DNA of 43,971 bases. Origin: CAJXUU01 sp963975265. Its GTDB lineage: Bacteria; Bacteroidota; Bacteroidia; Chitinophagales; Saprospiraceae. A program made the position numbers and the translations under genes. Positions 26,094 through 35,094 of this stretch are shown piece after piece. How positions within the stretch are numbered: position 1 is the stretch's first letter; every line of letters starts with the position of its first letter. The notes under the pieces were generated by a model. That model was not told where the DNA came from, made no database searches, and saw only the letters and a program-made list of their open reading frames with translations. The stretch is from the NCBI GenBank assembly GCA_963975265.1, contig CAXBGT010000018.1, positions 1 through 43,971 of the forward strand, written 5' to 3'.

Positions 26094-26839
26094 TTATCCA
26101 GAAAGATATTGTCCAATAGATAAAAAAGCACCTATTAGATTGGCTACACAGTGCAAGACTATGGAAATGAAAATGCTTCTCTTATATAAGACGAGGTAAT
26201 ATATAGGCAAAACCAAGATGAAAATCTGTAAAGCATTCCAAGGCTGCCAAAAATGTGCAAGTGAGAAAAGTAATGCACTAATAAATGGCGACCACAATCC
26301 AAACCTTGAAATACGTGGCATAAGAAATCCTCGAAAATATATCTCCTCGATAATTGGATTAATAAAACCGTCTATTAAGATTAAGGTGATGTAGCTTATG
26401 ATAATAATATTGGGAAGTACATGTTCATGAAATGGTGGAGCATTATTTCTAAGCCATTCAGGTAGCCAAGAAAAGTGATTATCTAATATAAATGAATTTG
26501 AAGGACTTAATAAAGAGGTAATTATTAAGGCGTAAACAATGAATATCAGTACAAATACACCGTATTGCCAATAGGAATTTTTTTGGTGAAAAAAATAACA
26601 TTGGATAGTGAAATTCTTCTGTTAGTGTTATACCCTTCCCTGAACATGATAAATAATTGTAAAGGGATGCCTATAAAAACAAATCCTAAGAGTAATGCAA
26701 AATTTGGTTGGAATCCCATCTTAATAATCCAAGATGATATCATCAAATAAAATAGTAGAATACAAACTCCGGGTAGAAGGTGATAGAGAATTGACCAACC
26801 CAATGATTTTTGCGGTATGGATATTTTATTTTTTGTCAT
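26094..26839 (-). pseudogene. CPBP family intramembrane metalloprotease, frameshifted
   Basis: Two frames together encode a complete CPBP (CAAX-protease/bacteriocin-processing type) membrane protein of about 248 residues. The first part (26839 to about 26585) carries transmembrane helices (LYHLLPGVCILLFYLM, ALLLGFVFIGIPLQLFI). The second continues from about 26590 down to 26094 with NSYWQYGVFVLIFIVYAL, the glutamate motif EEIYFRG, LLFSLAHFWQPW and LHCVANLIG, i.e. all active-site motifs. The frames differ by one base at a T7/A7 homopolymer pair (26578-26584, 26589-26595); one more T restores VIFFHQKNSYWQYG. This is a recent mutation, phase-variable tract or sequencing error. Confidence 0.85.
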
Positions 26840-27133
26840 AATTAATAGACGTAAATGCTTATATCAAAAAGAATAGAAAATAACCACCAACGTTCTGTAT
26901 ATAGTACGCGTCCTGAAAGGTATGTAGTATAGCGTATCAGGTGTAAATGACGGACGACTAAGGGAAGTCTGGAATGGTCACACAATGTTGAACAAAGCTC
27001 CTTCGTCGCAGCTTTTAAAAACCGTAACTTAGGAGCATTATTAATAAATTTAAACATTAAGTTATGAAAAAAAAGTATTCGCTGCACTGGAACACCAAGA
27101 TTTGACGAAGTCTTAGATCGTTACTACAATCAC

Positions 27134-27955
27134 ATGGCTCTGGAGGGAAAGGCAAAGGCTACCATTGCCAACTACCTAAGAGCTCCACATTCATTAATGT
27201 TGCATTGCAACAAACTGCCCGAAGAGTGTACCGTCGATGAGATCAAGGCCTTTTTGATCCATCAGAGAGATTCTTTAAATTATAGTGCCTCTACTGTTAA
27301 TATGAGATTCTGTGGACTTAAACATTACTTCCGAAATGTATCCATAAGACCAGATTTAGTGGTCGCAATTCCTAATCCTAGAATTCAAAAATTTCAGACT
27401 AAAATTTTGACCTCTGAGGAGCTAAATATTCTCTATCGTTCTTGCAAAGATATGAGACAAGTTATTGTCATTTCTCTGATGTTTGAATGTGGGCTCAGGT
27501 CTCGTGAAGTAGTCAGACTTAGGATCGGTGACTTTAACAAAGAGCATCGATCGATCACCATTAGAAATTCCAAAGGCAACAAGACTCGTGTGGTGCCTTA
27601 TTCTCACTCCCTCAGAGATGATCTTAAGAAGTATTGTAAAGCTATTGGTGCAATCCCTACAGGTACACTCATCGAGTCTTACAAATACAAAGGGGCTCCT
27701 TTAACTACGGGTGGAATACAACACATATTCAAAGGTGTAGTCAAACGAAGCAGACTAAAAGAACGGATACATCCACATACTATCAGACACACTTTTGCCG
27801 TACACTACATCAACAATGGTGGTTCGATTTTTAGATTACAACAAATCTTGGGGCATAAATACATCACCACTACATTGCATTACCTCAAGTATGCTAAGAT
27901 TCCAGAAGGGCTAGACATCTCTAATCTTGATATATTCAGAGCTCGTGGCAAGTAA
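27134..27955 (+). CDS. Tyrosine recombinase/integrase of the IS91-like element
   Basis: 273 residues from ATG 27134: SAM-like core-binding domain (about 5-75) and a catalytic domain with the R-H-R-H-Y set visible as ECGLRSREVVRLR, HPHTIRHTFAVHY, QQILGHKYITTT and LHYLKY. The true start is probably ATG 27064: with one A fewer in the A8 run at 27067-27074 the frame runs on as MKKSIRCTGTPRFDEVLDRY into this gene, giving about 296 residues. The stop overlaps the transposase start. Such recombinases accompany Bacteroidota IS91 transposases; their role in transposition is not settled. Confidence 0.9.
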   Translation: MALEGKAKATIANYLRAPHSLMLHCNKLPEECTVDEIKAFLIHQRDSLNYSASTVNMRFCGLKHYFRNVSIRPDLVVAIPNPRIQKFQTKILTSEELNILYRSCKDMRQVIVISLMFECGLRSREVVRLRIGDFNKEHRSITIRNSKGNKTRVVPYSHSLRDDLKKYCKAIGAIPTGTLIESYKYKGAPLTTGGIQHIFKGVVKRSRLKERIHPHTIRHTFAVHYINNGGSIFRLQQILGHKYITTTLHYLKYAKIPEGLDISNLDIFRARGK

Positions 27956-29143
27956 AAAAAGGCTGGAAGTAGCTCATGTGATTAAGCGTTTTGTCCACAA
28001 GATGCCACAAGGATCCCTTACCAGTCACCATCGGCGGACATTAGCCGCATTGGTACAATGTAGAACGGCTGCGCTCGGAGGTCACAAACAAAAATGTGAC
28101 CTCTGTTCAAACATCAAGATTCAGTACAACAGCTGTCGCAATAGACATTGTCCAAAGTGCCAAGGCATCAACAAGGAAATGTTCACAATCATGCAGGAGG
28201 ACATGTTACTCAATGTCCCATACTTTCATGTAGTATTCACAATACCTCATGAATTCAATGATTTGTGCTTGCATCATCCAAAGGCAATGTATGACCTACT
28301 CTTTAGTAGTGCTTGGCACACGCTCAACACCTTGGCTTTTGATCCCAAATGGGTAGGGGCAAAGACAGCTGCAACAATGATTCTGCATATCTGGTCGCAG
28401 AACTTAATGCTTCATCCTCACCTGCATTGTATTGTCCCTCGGGGTGGACTAACATCTCAAGGAAAGTGGCAAAACCCTAAAAGATCAGGCCCCGATTTCT
28501 TGTTTCCTAGTGAGGTCATGAAACCTATTTTTAGAGGATTCTTTATGCATCGTCTGCGTAAACTTATCAAAATGGAATTGTAAACTTACCTAATAATCTG
28601 CCTACATCTGCCAACAAATGGCTCGATTCCATTTACAGCAAAAAGTGGGTCATACACATCAAAAAACCATTTAGTGGTGTCGGTAGTGTCATTGATTATC
28701 TTGCTCGATACTCACATAAGGTAGCCATTACAAATCATCGATTGATCAATATGGACAGTACGCATGTAACATTCATTTACAAGGATTACAAAGACGGAGC
28801 TAAGAAGAAGCCTATGACTTTAAAAGGGGAGCAATTCTTACATCGATTCAAACTTCACATTCTACCTTCCGGATTTAGGAAAGTAAGGCAATATGGATTC
28901 ACCTCAAATGCCTCCAAGAAAAAATCCATTGCTATAGCTAGAAAAGCGCTGAAGCAAAAGAACCAAGATCTTCTAACTCGTAAGCAACGTAAAAAACTCG
29001 CCATTCTTAGAGTCCTTGGTCCGAATCCTTCTCAATGTAAATGTTGTAAACTGGGTACAATGCTTCCCTATGAGGGAATATCTAGAAATAAGGATCCGCC
29101 CATGAAAGCTGATCTTCAAAAAATATTTAAAGCGGCTAGATAG
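27945..29143 (+). pseudogene. IS91-family HUH transposase, frameshifted
   Basis: The reading starts at GTG 27945 (or TTG 27927), overlapping the recombinase end. Order: N-terminal helix, zinc-binding domain with cysteines (KCDLCSNIKIQYNSCRNRHC, PKCQG), then the catalytic core with the HUH motif LHPHLHCIVPRGGL. At 28562-28583 the frame breaks: restoring one A in the tract 28569-28572 joins RLRKLIK to NGIVNLPNNLPTSANKWLD and on through DYLARYSHKVAITNHRLI, the last part being open to 29143. The C-terminus (CKCCKLGTMLPYEG) is complete. Full length would be about 400 residues. Confidence 0.88.
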
Positions 29144-29157
29144 ATTTTTGGACGGTA

Positions 29158-29173
29158 CCAGAGATACCTCTGG
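29158..29173. other. Hairpin just after the IS91 transposase
   Basis: CCAGAG (29158-29163), ATAC, CTCTGG (29168-29173): a perfect 6-bp stem with a 4-base loop, 14 bases beyond the transposase stop. IS91 elements carry hairpins near their processed ends, so it may belong to the element terminus; no T-run follows. Apart from this and the attC-like site, 29144-29487 has no gene. Confidence 0.45.
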
Positions 29174-29371
29174 CATAGCCTTGTCTAAAATGTTGAAAAA
29201 CGCATCCCATAGCACTCAAGAAGCATCGTTTTCATAACATTACAAGATTAATAATGATACAATCGAATCACAGATTACTACAGATATTAATTAATCCACT
29301 CATGGGCTGATCGTTAAACACAAAATACCAAAATCGAAAATGCATAATATTTAATGGTTGGACACCGCTCT

Positions 29372-29428
29372 GTTCAACACAGCCTGATCATTGGGCTTCG
29401 CCACAATTATCAGGCTTAAAAGTTGTAC
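29372..29428. other. attC-like palindromic site (57 bp)
   Basis: On the plus strand the order is GTTCAAC (29372-29378; fits RYYYAAC), AGCCTGAT (29381-29388), mismatch, ATTGGG-cttcg-CC(a)CAAT, mismatch, ATCAGGCT (29409-29416), and GTTGTAC (29422-29428; fits GTTRRRY in 6 of 7). The simple sites and inner arms pair, leaving an unpaired spacer (ac / taaaa), which is the architecture of an integron attC site, and 57 bp is at the short end of known attC lengths. It could instead be a terminus of the IS91-like element. Confidence 0.45.
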
Positions 29429-29487
29429 GTTGTTATTATTCATTCATATGTTTTTCTGAAGATACTATAGGTATAACTAAACAGCTT

Positions 29488-29979
29488 CTAATTCCAACTC
29501 AGATCCAAACTGTCTAAAGGATTGATTTGTAGTTTTTCTTCTAATAATAGGTTGCTGTTCCACCATTCAAAATACGCTTTAGCAATTTCCGATAAAATTA
29601 TATCTTGGTCGACCAATTCTCCCGAACTAACATTAATTCTCCGTGGATTTAAAGAAGCGTATAAGTAATATCCTGGGCCGTCAATTTCTTTCATTCGAAT
29701 AGATTCAATCGTCCATAAAATATACATTCCTAAAATAACTTCATCTAAATAAAATGAAGACAATGGATTTCTTTTGAAATTCGAAATATTTTGCTTGTCA
29801 TTTCTATGAGTTAAGAGCTCGGATATATTTTCACTACTCAAATCAATAGTTTCTATTGTCTCGGTTTTATCTTCTTTAAGAGTTTTAATAAAAGTTTCGA
29901 CGACAGAAAGATCTGATTTTTGTTTATTACAGGATAATAAAAGAAGGAAAATAGTGACGTAAATAGGAATATTTTTCAT
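29488..29979 (-). CDS. Lipoprotein, unknown
   Basis: 163-residue predicted lipoprotein: KNIPIYVTIFLLLLSC with lipid Cys at 17 followed by NKQKSD. The mature protein is helical (VVETFIKTLKEDKTETIETI, LDEVILGMYILWTIESIRMK) with a GPGYYLYASLNPRRIN segment and AKAYFEWWNSN near the end. I cannot assign a family with certainty. It is a single gene in the accessory island downstream of the attC-like site, oriented toward it. Confidence 0.75.
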   Translation of the reverse strand: MKNIPIYVTIFLLLLSCNKQKSDLSVVETFIKTLKEDKTETIETIDLSSENISELLTHRNDKQNISNFKRNPLSSFYLDEVILGMYILWTIESIRMKEIDGPGYYLYASLNPRRINVSSGELVDQDIILSEIAKAYFEWWNSNLLLEEKLQINPLDSLDLSWN

Positions 29980-30177
29980 TGGATTCTTTATATGAATAAG
30001 TATGCAAATAATGGCTCAAAAAAAGGAAGATGCTTACACTTATCAATTTAAATATAAAAAATAAATTAAGGCACAAAAGAACTCTTTGTCATTAATCATT
30101 ACTTCCAAAATCATTTTATCAACAGACAGCAAATTGATAATCGACACTTTGTCCAATTACAAGAAACCATAATAACG

Positions 30178-30672
30178 CTACCAAATTAAGGTGACAGTAC
30201 CAATTTTTAATTCTGGACCACCATTTTTAGTGTAGTCTATGGTATAGACATAGACTCCAGGAATCATCTTTGTCCCTTTGTAATATCCATTCCATCCTGC
30301 CTGATTATTATTTATTTCTAGTTCAGATAAGTTGAATACCAGATTGCCCCATCGATCATATATTTTATAAGCGTCCAATGTGATATTTTCACTCCCTTGG
30401 ATGTACAGGATATCATTTATATTGTCTCCGTTGGGGGAGAAGATGTTGCCGATGTAGATGTCCTCTTCTTCTGTCTCTAAGACTTCTATTGTGATTTTTT
30501 TGTGTGTATAACAGTTTCCATAAAATACTTCATGACGGTATGTGGTAGTTTCAGTAGGGGTTATCGATACAATCAATTCGTCAGGATTGAGTATGCTAAT
30601 ACTCGGTGTCCAAGAAAAACTATCGATAAGGTTAATATCTATATTAGGGTCTATAATGCCAGTCTCACCCAA
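30178..30672 (-). pseudogene. Truncated gliding-motility-associated C-terminal (CHU_C) fragment
   Basis: 164 codons: the last part of an Ig-like domain (SFSWTPSISILNPDELIVSI, TETTTYRHEVFYGNCYTHK) and then the complete CHU_C/T9SS type B sorting module (YIGNIFSPNGDNINDILYIQ, AYKIYDRWGNLVFNLSE, GWNGYYKGTKMIPGVYVY). Upstream a TAG sits five codons before the TTG 'start' and there is no signal peptide, so this is the 3' remnant of a large adhesin gene. It is related to the second remnant at 19420-19578. Confidence 0.8.
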
Positions 30673-30735
30673 AAGAATTGTGTCCTAGTTAGAAAGAGAA
30701 ATATTTATTACCAGATATTAATAGACATCAGATGA

Positions 30736-31539
30736 TTAACCACAATAACCACTCGCGTATGAATAAATATACTGTGGATTCCAATTGTTGTTTTTGCCGA
30801 GAAGCATTCTAACATGCTTTTCTCCTTTTTTTAATCCGGCACGTTCTAAAAACTCGATACCTTCTTTATTTTCAGCTGGCAACATTGTTCTCATTCCTGT
30901 TTTTGAGTGCTTTAACTTTAATAATTCGATTCCTGCCGTTTTATCTTTTGCAAGTACAAGTCCTCGACTAAAACCAGGCAGGTAAAATCCTTGTAATTTG
31001 TTTTCGGAATTGAAATACCCAAGACCATTAGAATAATATTTACCAATTAAATGTGCTCTGTTTTCTGAGTTAATTTCTTGGTCCAGTTTGTTTACTTCTG
31101 CCAAATCTTCAGCTATTAGAAGCCTTATAGGTTTTGAAATGGGAAAACTGATGTTGGTGTCGGAATCAAAACAATGATACTCTGACACTTTTCTAAATCC
31201 AACTTTATTATAAACGGGCTTTCCAAGAGATGAAGCAATCAATATTTGAGTTTCACATCCGATAGATATTAGATAGTCAACTAGGTGTTTCGTCATTTTA
31301 AAACCTAAACCCTTTCTCCTATAATTTGCATCAATAATAATGTTTGCCAACCATGCGACCTTGTTTTTCATAAATGCATTCCCAGTCCCAACAATCTGAC
31401 CATCTTGAATCATTACAAATGCATGGAAATAATCTTCATCAATGTAATCATATAAGAATTGTTCAAAATCAAACTCCCAGTCGATTGGAGGAAGGGTGTT
31501 GAGTCCTGGTATGTCTGATTTGGTTAAGATTTGTATCAT
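30736..31539 (-). CDS. GNAT family N-acetyltransferase (two-domain)
   Basis: 267 residues from ATG 31539. The N-terminal GNAT fold has the acetyl-CoA motif as NYRRKGLGFKMTKHL near residues 76-90 and YNKVGFRKVSEY for motif B. A second degenerate GNAT-like half follows (LIAEDLAEVNKLDQEI, GFYLPGFSRGLVLAKD, GIEFLERAGLKKGEKHVRML). It would acetylate an amine on a small molecule or protein; the substrate is unknown. It is a lone gene in the accessory island. Confidence 0.88.
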   Translation of the reverse strand: MIQILTKSDIPGLNTLPPIDWEFDFEQFLYDYIDEDYFHAFVMIQDGQIVGTGNAFMKNKVAWLANIIIDANYRRKGLGFKMTKHLVDYLISIGCETQILIASSLGKPVYNKVGFRKVSEYHCFDSDTNISFPISKPIRLLIAEDLAEVNKLDQEINSENRAHLIGKYYSNGLGYFNSENKLQGFYLPGFSRGLVLAKDKTAGIELLKLKHSKTGMRTMLPAENKEGIEFLERAGLKKGEKHVRMLLGKNNNWNPQYIYSYASGYCG

Positions 31540-31643
31540 CTTCAATCTTTACTAGTTCTTTTATAGTTCTCTTTGTAATTGGCTTAAAATTGAATTTTTC
31601 AAGAATCTATGCATGTTGGTATTAGTTCACTATTACACGTTTT

Positions 31644-32429
31644 CTATTCTGACATATATTGTTTTCCTGTGTTCTCAGGATTATTTAGGTCAATCCAAAA
31701 TATATCTGTTGGTTCATTCAATTCCATCTGTCCGTTTTCGTTTTTATCAGCTTTAGCAAATACATACATTAGATCATTTGCTGAATCATATTCCGAACTC
31801 AGAACGGAATAGTTTTTTGGAATTAGATTCTTCTTATTATTTCCTTCAATGTCAAAATGATAGAGCATTCTTAAATCCTTTGTGTTGATAAAGCCATCTT
31901 TGTTAGAATCCTCATCATAGACAGAAACCATATAATACTTGCGATGTACGGGCTTGTAATTTAGGGTGTCATTAGAGAAAGTAGGATAGTATAGTGTTTT
32001 AATTAATACTGGCTTATCAAATAGTTTATTCTCTTTCTTGGTCTTGTTGTTATAATGAGATACGTTTATAAAGTTAAATCCATAAATAGCTTCAAACCCA
32101 GGCATGAAATTATTGTTCCAATTATTTCCAATACTATACTTGTCATTCCAATCCTTATGATATGCGTTTGATCCAGTAAATGGCTTTTTTGTTTTCTTGT
32201 CGTAATTAACTTTATATATCGGTGTTAACCGATGTGCTGAACTGTTTGTGAGTAAAACATTCCTTGGTCTTGTTTCAAGTTTTAATGAGTCAATATTTAG
32301 TCCAACAATTTTTTGACCACTATCATCCTCTGAGATTTCGCTCACCTGGAATCCTTTCTTTTCAACTTTACTATTAGAGCAGCTAGTAATTGATATGGCT
32401 AGGAATAATATTATTAATGGTTTATACAT
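31644..32429 (-). CDS. Lipoprotein with EF-hand-like calcium-binding loops
   Basis: 261-residue lipoprotein: YKPLIILFLAISITSC with lipid Cys at 17. Two EF-hand/dockerin-like loops are visible near the C-terminus, DEDSNKDGFINTKD (DxDxNxDGxI) and DKNENGQMELNE (DxNxNGxxxLxE). Between signal and loops is a beta-rich region (LETRPRNVLLTNSSAHRLTP, PVLIKTLYYPTFSNDTLNYK). It may bind calcium at the cell surface. Family otherwise unrecognised. Confidence 0.78.
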   Translation of the reverse strand: MYKPLIILFLAISITSCSNSKVEKKGFQVSEISEDDSGQKIVGLNIDSLKLETRPRNVLLTNSSAHRLTPIYKVNYDKKTKKPFTGSNAYHKDWNDKYSIGNNWNNNFMPGFEAIYGFNFINVSHYNNKTKKENKLFDKPVLIKTLYYPTFSNDTLNYKPVHRKYYMVSVYDEDSNKDGFINTKDLRMLYHFDIEGNNKKNLIPKNYSVLSSEYDSANDLMYVFAKADKNENGQMELNEPTDIFWIDLNNPENTGKQYMSE

Positions 32430-32775
32430 CTATTTTTTATTTGTGGGTACAGGTTTACATAAATACATAAATACATGAAGACTTTTGTATGCTTTCTTCT
32501 TATAAATTGTTATCACTTTTTTTTCGTAGGCTTGCATCAAACTGAACTTTACCAAAGCCTTCGATTTCACAAATGCAATTCTTATTAGTACAACCAATTA
32601 AGAATCATAAATGGAAACCAATGTAATTGGATTAATTTTCATCTCATTCATCTCTTTCATTTCATAAATATAAGAAGATCAGTACCTAAATTTTATATTT
32701 TCCAAAAAAACAGTGCAAATTTTGAAGAATAATCAAAAAAACACTGTAGGATTATTAACATGGTGAAATACAATG

Positions 32776-32848
32776 GGTTATAAACGATTGTTCTTCTTTT
32801 ATAACCAAATATATCCATATAGATACGTATATACCCGTGTATACCCGT
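32776..32848 (+). promoter_or_regulatory. Inverted repeat and 10-bp-spaced direct repeats upstream of ssb
   Basis: In the 550-base gap before ssb: GGTTATAA (32776-32783) and TTATAACC (32799-32806) form a perfect 8-bp dyad. ATACGTAT (32823-32830) is palindromic. TATACCCGT occurs twice with a 10-base period (32830-32838, 32840-32848), i.e. on the same DNA face. A CATATTTG box (32880-32887, one mismatch to the -7 consensus) follows. Together these look like a regulatory region. Nothing else recognisable is in 32430-32979. Confidence 0.4.
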
Positions 32849-32979
32849 TTAAAATACGGCTATCTGATCCTTCTCCCCTCATATTTGCATCGTCAACAAA
32901 TTTAAACAGCCACTCGGCTATTAATTTTTATTTAATTACTCATCCCGCTAAATTATATGGGATATAAAAATTACACATT

Positions 32980-33336
32980 ATGAACACATTAAAGAACTCC
33001 GTAACATTGATCGGAAACTTAGGAAAAGAAGTAGAGTTGAAGGAATTAGCATCTGGAAGCAAAGTCGCAAAAATCTTGATCGCTACGAATGACTTTTACA
33101 AAAACAACAAAGGCGAGCCAGTTACTGATACACAATGGCACAACCTTGTAGCGTGGGGGAAGACCGCGGAGATGATGGCAGACAAATTATCAAAAGGAAG
33201 TGAAGTGGCTATACAAGGCAAGCTAGTTCACAGAAGCTACGAAGACAAAGATGGGAATATGAGATACATCTCAGAAGTTAAAGTGAATGAATTCATGAAA
33301 GTATCCCGTCAAGAAAAAGAGGTTGTACCGTTCTAG
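32980..33336 (+). CDS. ssb: Single-stranded DNA-binding protein (short form)
   Basis: 118-residue OB-fold protein that coats single-stranded DNA in replication, recombination and repair: LKNSVTLIGNLGKEVELKEL, KVAKILIATNDFYKNNKGEP, TQWHNLVAWGKTAEMMADKL, KGSEVAIQGKLVHRSYEDKD. It lacks the long disordered linker and strongly acidic tip of E. coli SSB; the C-terminus reads EKEVVPF, keeping only the final Pro-Phe. This is a short SSB type. It lies just upstream of recA on the same strand, but in its own unit. Confidence 0.93.
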   Translation: MNTLKNSVTLIGNLGKEVELKELASGSKVAKILIATNDFYKNNKGEPVTDTQWHNLVAWGKTAEMMADKLSKGSEVAIQGKLVHRSYEDKDGNMRYISEVKVNEFMKVSRQEKEVVPF

Positions 33337-33491
33337 ACGCTATCGTTAATATAAAGAAGTGTTAATTTGTGATGTTGTTTTTGTAATGATGGTCAAATAA
33401 CCATAAATGCAATTGAACAACTTCGCAGATTTCCACTTTATAACTAGTCACTAAACAAACAGATAAAAAAAGGTCGTATCGAATCTTTTCT

Positions 33492-33499
33492 TATATTTG
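33492..33499 (+). promoter_or_regulatory. Bacteroidota -7 box (TATATTTG) before recA
   Basis: Exact TAnnTTTG match about 90 bases upstream of the recA ATG, implying a leader of some 80 bases. No TTG at -33 and no evident LexA-type dyad were found. Confidence 0.45.
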
Positions 33500-33588
33500 T
33501 TTTCTTTTAATATGTTACTTCAAACAAGTCAAGGAATGAGCCTTAAAAGAAGTAACCAATTGCTCAAAATTTCAACAAAAATATAATC

Positions 33589-34626
33589 ATGTCAAAAGAA
33601 AGAGAAGAAAAGCTAAAAGCGCTGAAGCTTACAGTTGACAAGCTTGATAAAACATACGGAAAAGGTACTGTAATGAAACTTGGCGACAAGCAAGTAGTGC
33701 AGACAGAAGTCATTTCAACAGGTTCATTAGGATTGGATATTGCACTCGGAATAGGCGGCTTTCCAAAAGGAAGAGTTGTAGAAATATATGGACCAGAATC
33801 TTCTGGTAAAACTACACTCGCAATACACGCCATCGCTGAATGTCAAAAAGCAGGGGGTATAGCTGCTTTCATTGATGCAGAACATGCATTCGATAGATTT
33901 TATGCTGAGGCCTTAGGTGTAGATACAGAAAACCTTTTGATCTCTCAACCTGATAATGGGGAACAAGCTTTGGAGATTGCTGAGAACTTAATCCGTTCTG
34001 GAGCGATAGATATTCTTGTAATTGATTCTGTGGCAGCACTAGTACCTAGAGCTGAGATAGAAGGTGAGATGGGAGATTCAAAAATGGGCCTTCAAGCGAG
34101 ATTGATGTCTCAGGCATTAAGAAAGCTTACTGGTACGATCGGTCGTACAGGATGTTGCTGTATATTTATCAATCAATTGAGGGAGAAGATCGGTGTAATG
34201 TTCGGAAATCCTGAAACTACTACAGGTGGTAACGCTCTTAAATTCTATGCATCTGTAAGAATTGATATCAGAAGATCTGGTTCAGCGATCAAGGATAAGG
34301 AAGGTAATGTAATGGGTAATGCTGTTAAAATAAAGGTTGTGAAAAATAAACTTGCACCACCATTTAGAATTGCAATGGCAGATATCATGTACGGAGAGGG
34401 AATCTCAAAAATCGGTGAAATTCTTGACCTTGGAGTAGAAAAAGATGTAGTTGCAAAGAGTGGATCTTGGTTTAGCTATGAAGGCACAAAGATTGCTCAA
34501 GGAAGAGAATCCGCGAAACAGTTTATGAAGGACAATCCAGAAGTAACTGCTGAGATAGAAGCAAAAATCCGCGCAATATACAATGACGAAATAGAGGAAG
34601 TGCCAGAAACGAAAGTAGAAGCGTAG
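33589..34626 (+). CDS. recA: Recombinase RecA
   Basis: 345 residues, usual RecA length. Walker A GPESSGKTTL at 68-77, Walker B ILVIDSVAAL, LexA/coprotease and DNA-binding loops (GEMGDSKMGLQARLMSQALRK; FINQLREKIGVMFGNPETT, TGGNALKFYASVRIDIRR), then the C-terminal domain with KSGSWFSYEG and an acidic tail (NDEIEEVPETKVEA). It forms filaments on single-stranded DNA, drives strand exchange and stimulates self-cleavage of S24 repressors; a LexA-like protein is encoded 4.5 kb downstream. A strong terminator follows. Confidence 0.98.
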   Translation: MSKEREEKLKALKLTVDKLDKTYGKGTVMKLGDKQVVQTEVISTGSLGLDIALGIGGFPKGRVVEIYGPESSGKTTLAIHAIAECQKAGGIAAFIDAEHAFDRFYAEALGVDTENLLISQPDNGEQALEIAENLIRSGAIDILVIDSVAALVPRAEIEGEMGDSKMGLQARLMSQALRKLTGTIGRTGCCCIFINQLREKIGVMFGNPETTTGGNALKFYASVRIDIRRSGSAIKDKEGNVMGNAVKIKVVKNKLAPPFRIAMADIMYGEGISKIGEILDLGVEKDVVAKSGSWFSYEGTKIAQGRESAKQFMKDNPEVTAEIEAKIRAIYNDEIEEVPETKVEA

Positions 34627-34648
34627 TATACTCTTTAACTAATATTTG

Positions 34649-34682
34649 AAAAGGCATTGCGAATTATCGCAATGCCTTTTTT
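34649..34682 (+). terminator. Rho-independent terminator of recA
   Basis: AAAAGGCATTGCGA (34649-34662) and TCGCAATGCCTTTT (34667-34680) form a perfect 14-bp stem with a 4-base loop, running into T's. Because the A-run precedes the stem it could also work on the opposite strand. From here to 35094 I see no gene, only a small AACCTC-aaa-GAGGTT hairpin at 34864-34878. Confidence 0.95.
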
Positions 34683-35094
34683 CTGTACCTTCTTGTGAAA
34701 AACCTCAGATTTATTACTTAAATAATACTTGGTTTAAAACAAGTGATACTTTGTGAGAAATAGTTCACCATAGAAACTGTGATCTAACTTAGCTTAGGCG
34801 GATACGAAGCAATTAGAAAACATAATTGATCAGAGTCTTGAGCAATTAATTTTATATGTTAGGAACCTCAAAGAGGTTTAACTATTTTAGAACAGTACAA
34901 GACGTTATATCACAGATCTCAGCGAGGACATACTTCTGAATACCTCAAAGCCTAAATAGATCAAACCCAATCCAAGTCAATATCCCTTCCGTAGGGCGCG
35001 CAGGGGTTGGACCACAAAAAAGCCAATGGAACTACTAATTTTATCCTAACTGTAGCAAAACATATTTTCTCAGCAATCGGATGCTTTCAAAACA

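Larger units (their letters stand above)
26986..29379 (+). mobile_element. IS91-like element with tyrosine recombinase and HUH transposase
   Basis: A tyrosine recombinase gene overlaps an IS91-family rolling-circle (Y-transposase, HUH) gene, an arrangement typical of Bacteroidota IS91 relatives. Ends are provisional: TGTTGAACAAAGC (26986-26998) and the reverse complement of TGTTGAACAGAGC (29367-29379) form a 13-bp inverted pair with one mismatch, and both contain the GAAC/GTTC tetranucleotide that IS91 elements favour at their insertion boundary. Hairpins lie at 29158-29173 and 29381-29416. Both genes appear frameshifted, so the copy is probably inactive if the sequence is right. Confidence 0.75.

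Noticed and set aside
26842..27087. 81-codon minus-strand frame left of the IS91-like element
   Set aside because: It overlaps the presumed element end and the integrase's likely true start, and its composition is not protein-like.
27134..27955. Integron integrase for the attC-like site
   Set aside because: The recombinase lacks any recognisable IntI-specific insert and overlaps an IS91 transposase gene, as in known IS91-associated recombinases.
29381..29416. Rho-independent terminator reading of the hairpin near the IS end
   Set aside because: The stem is strong but no T-run follows on either strand; the attC-like or IS-end explanation fits better.
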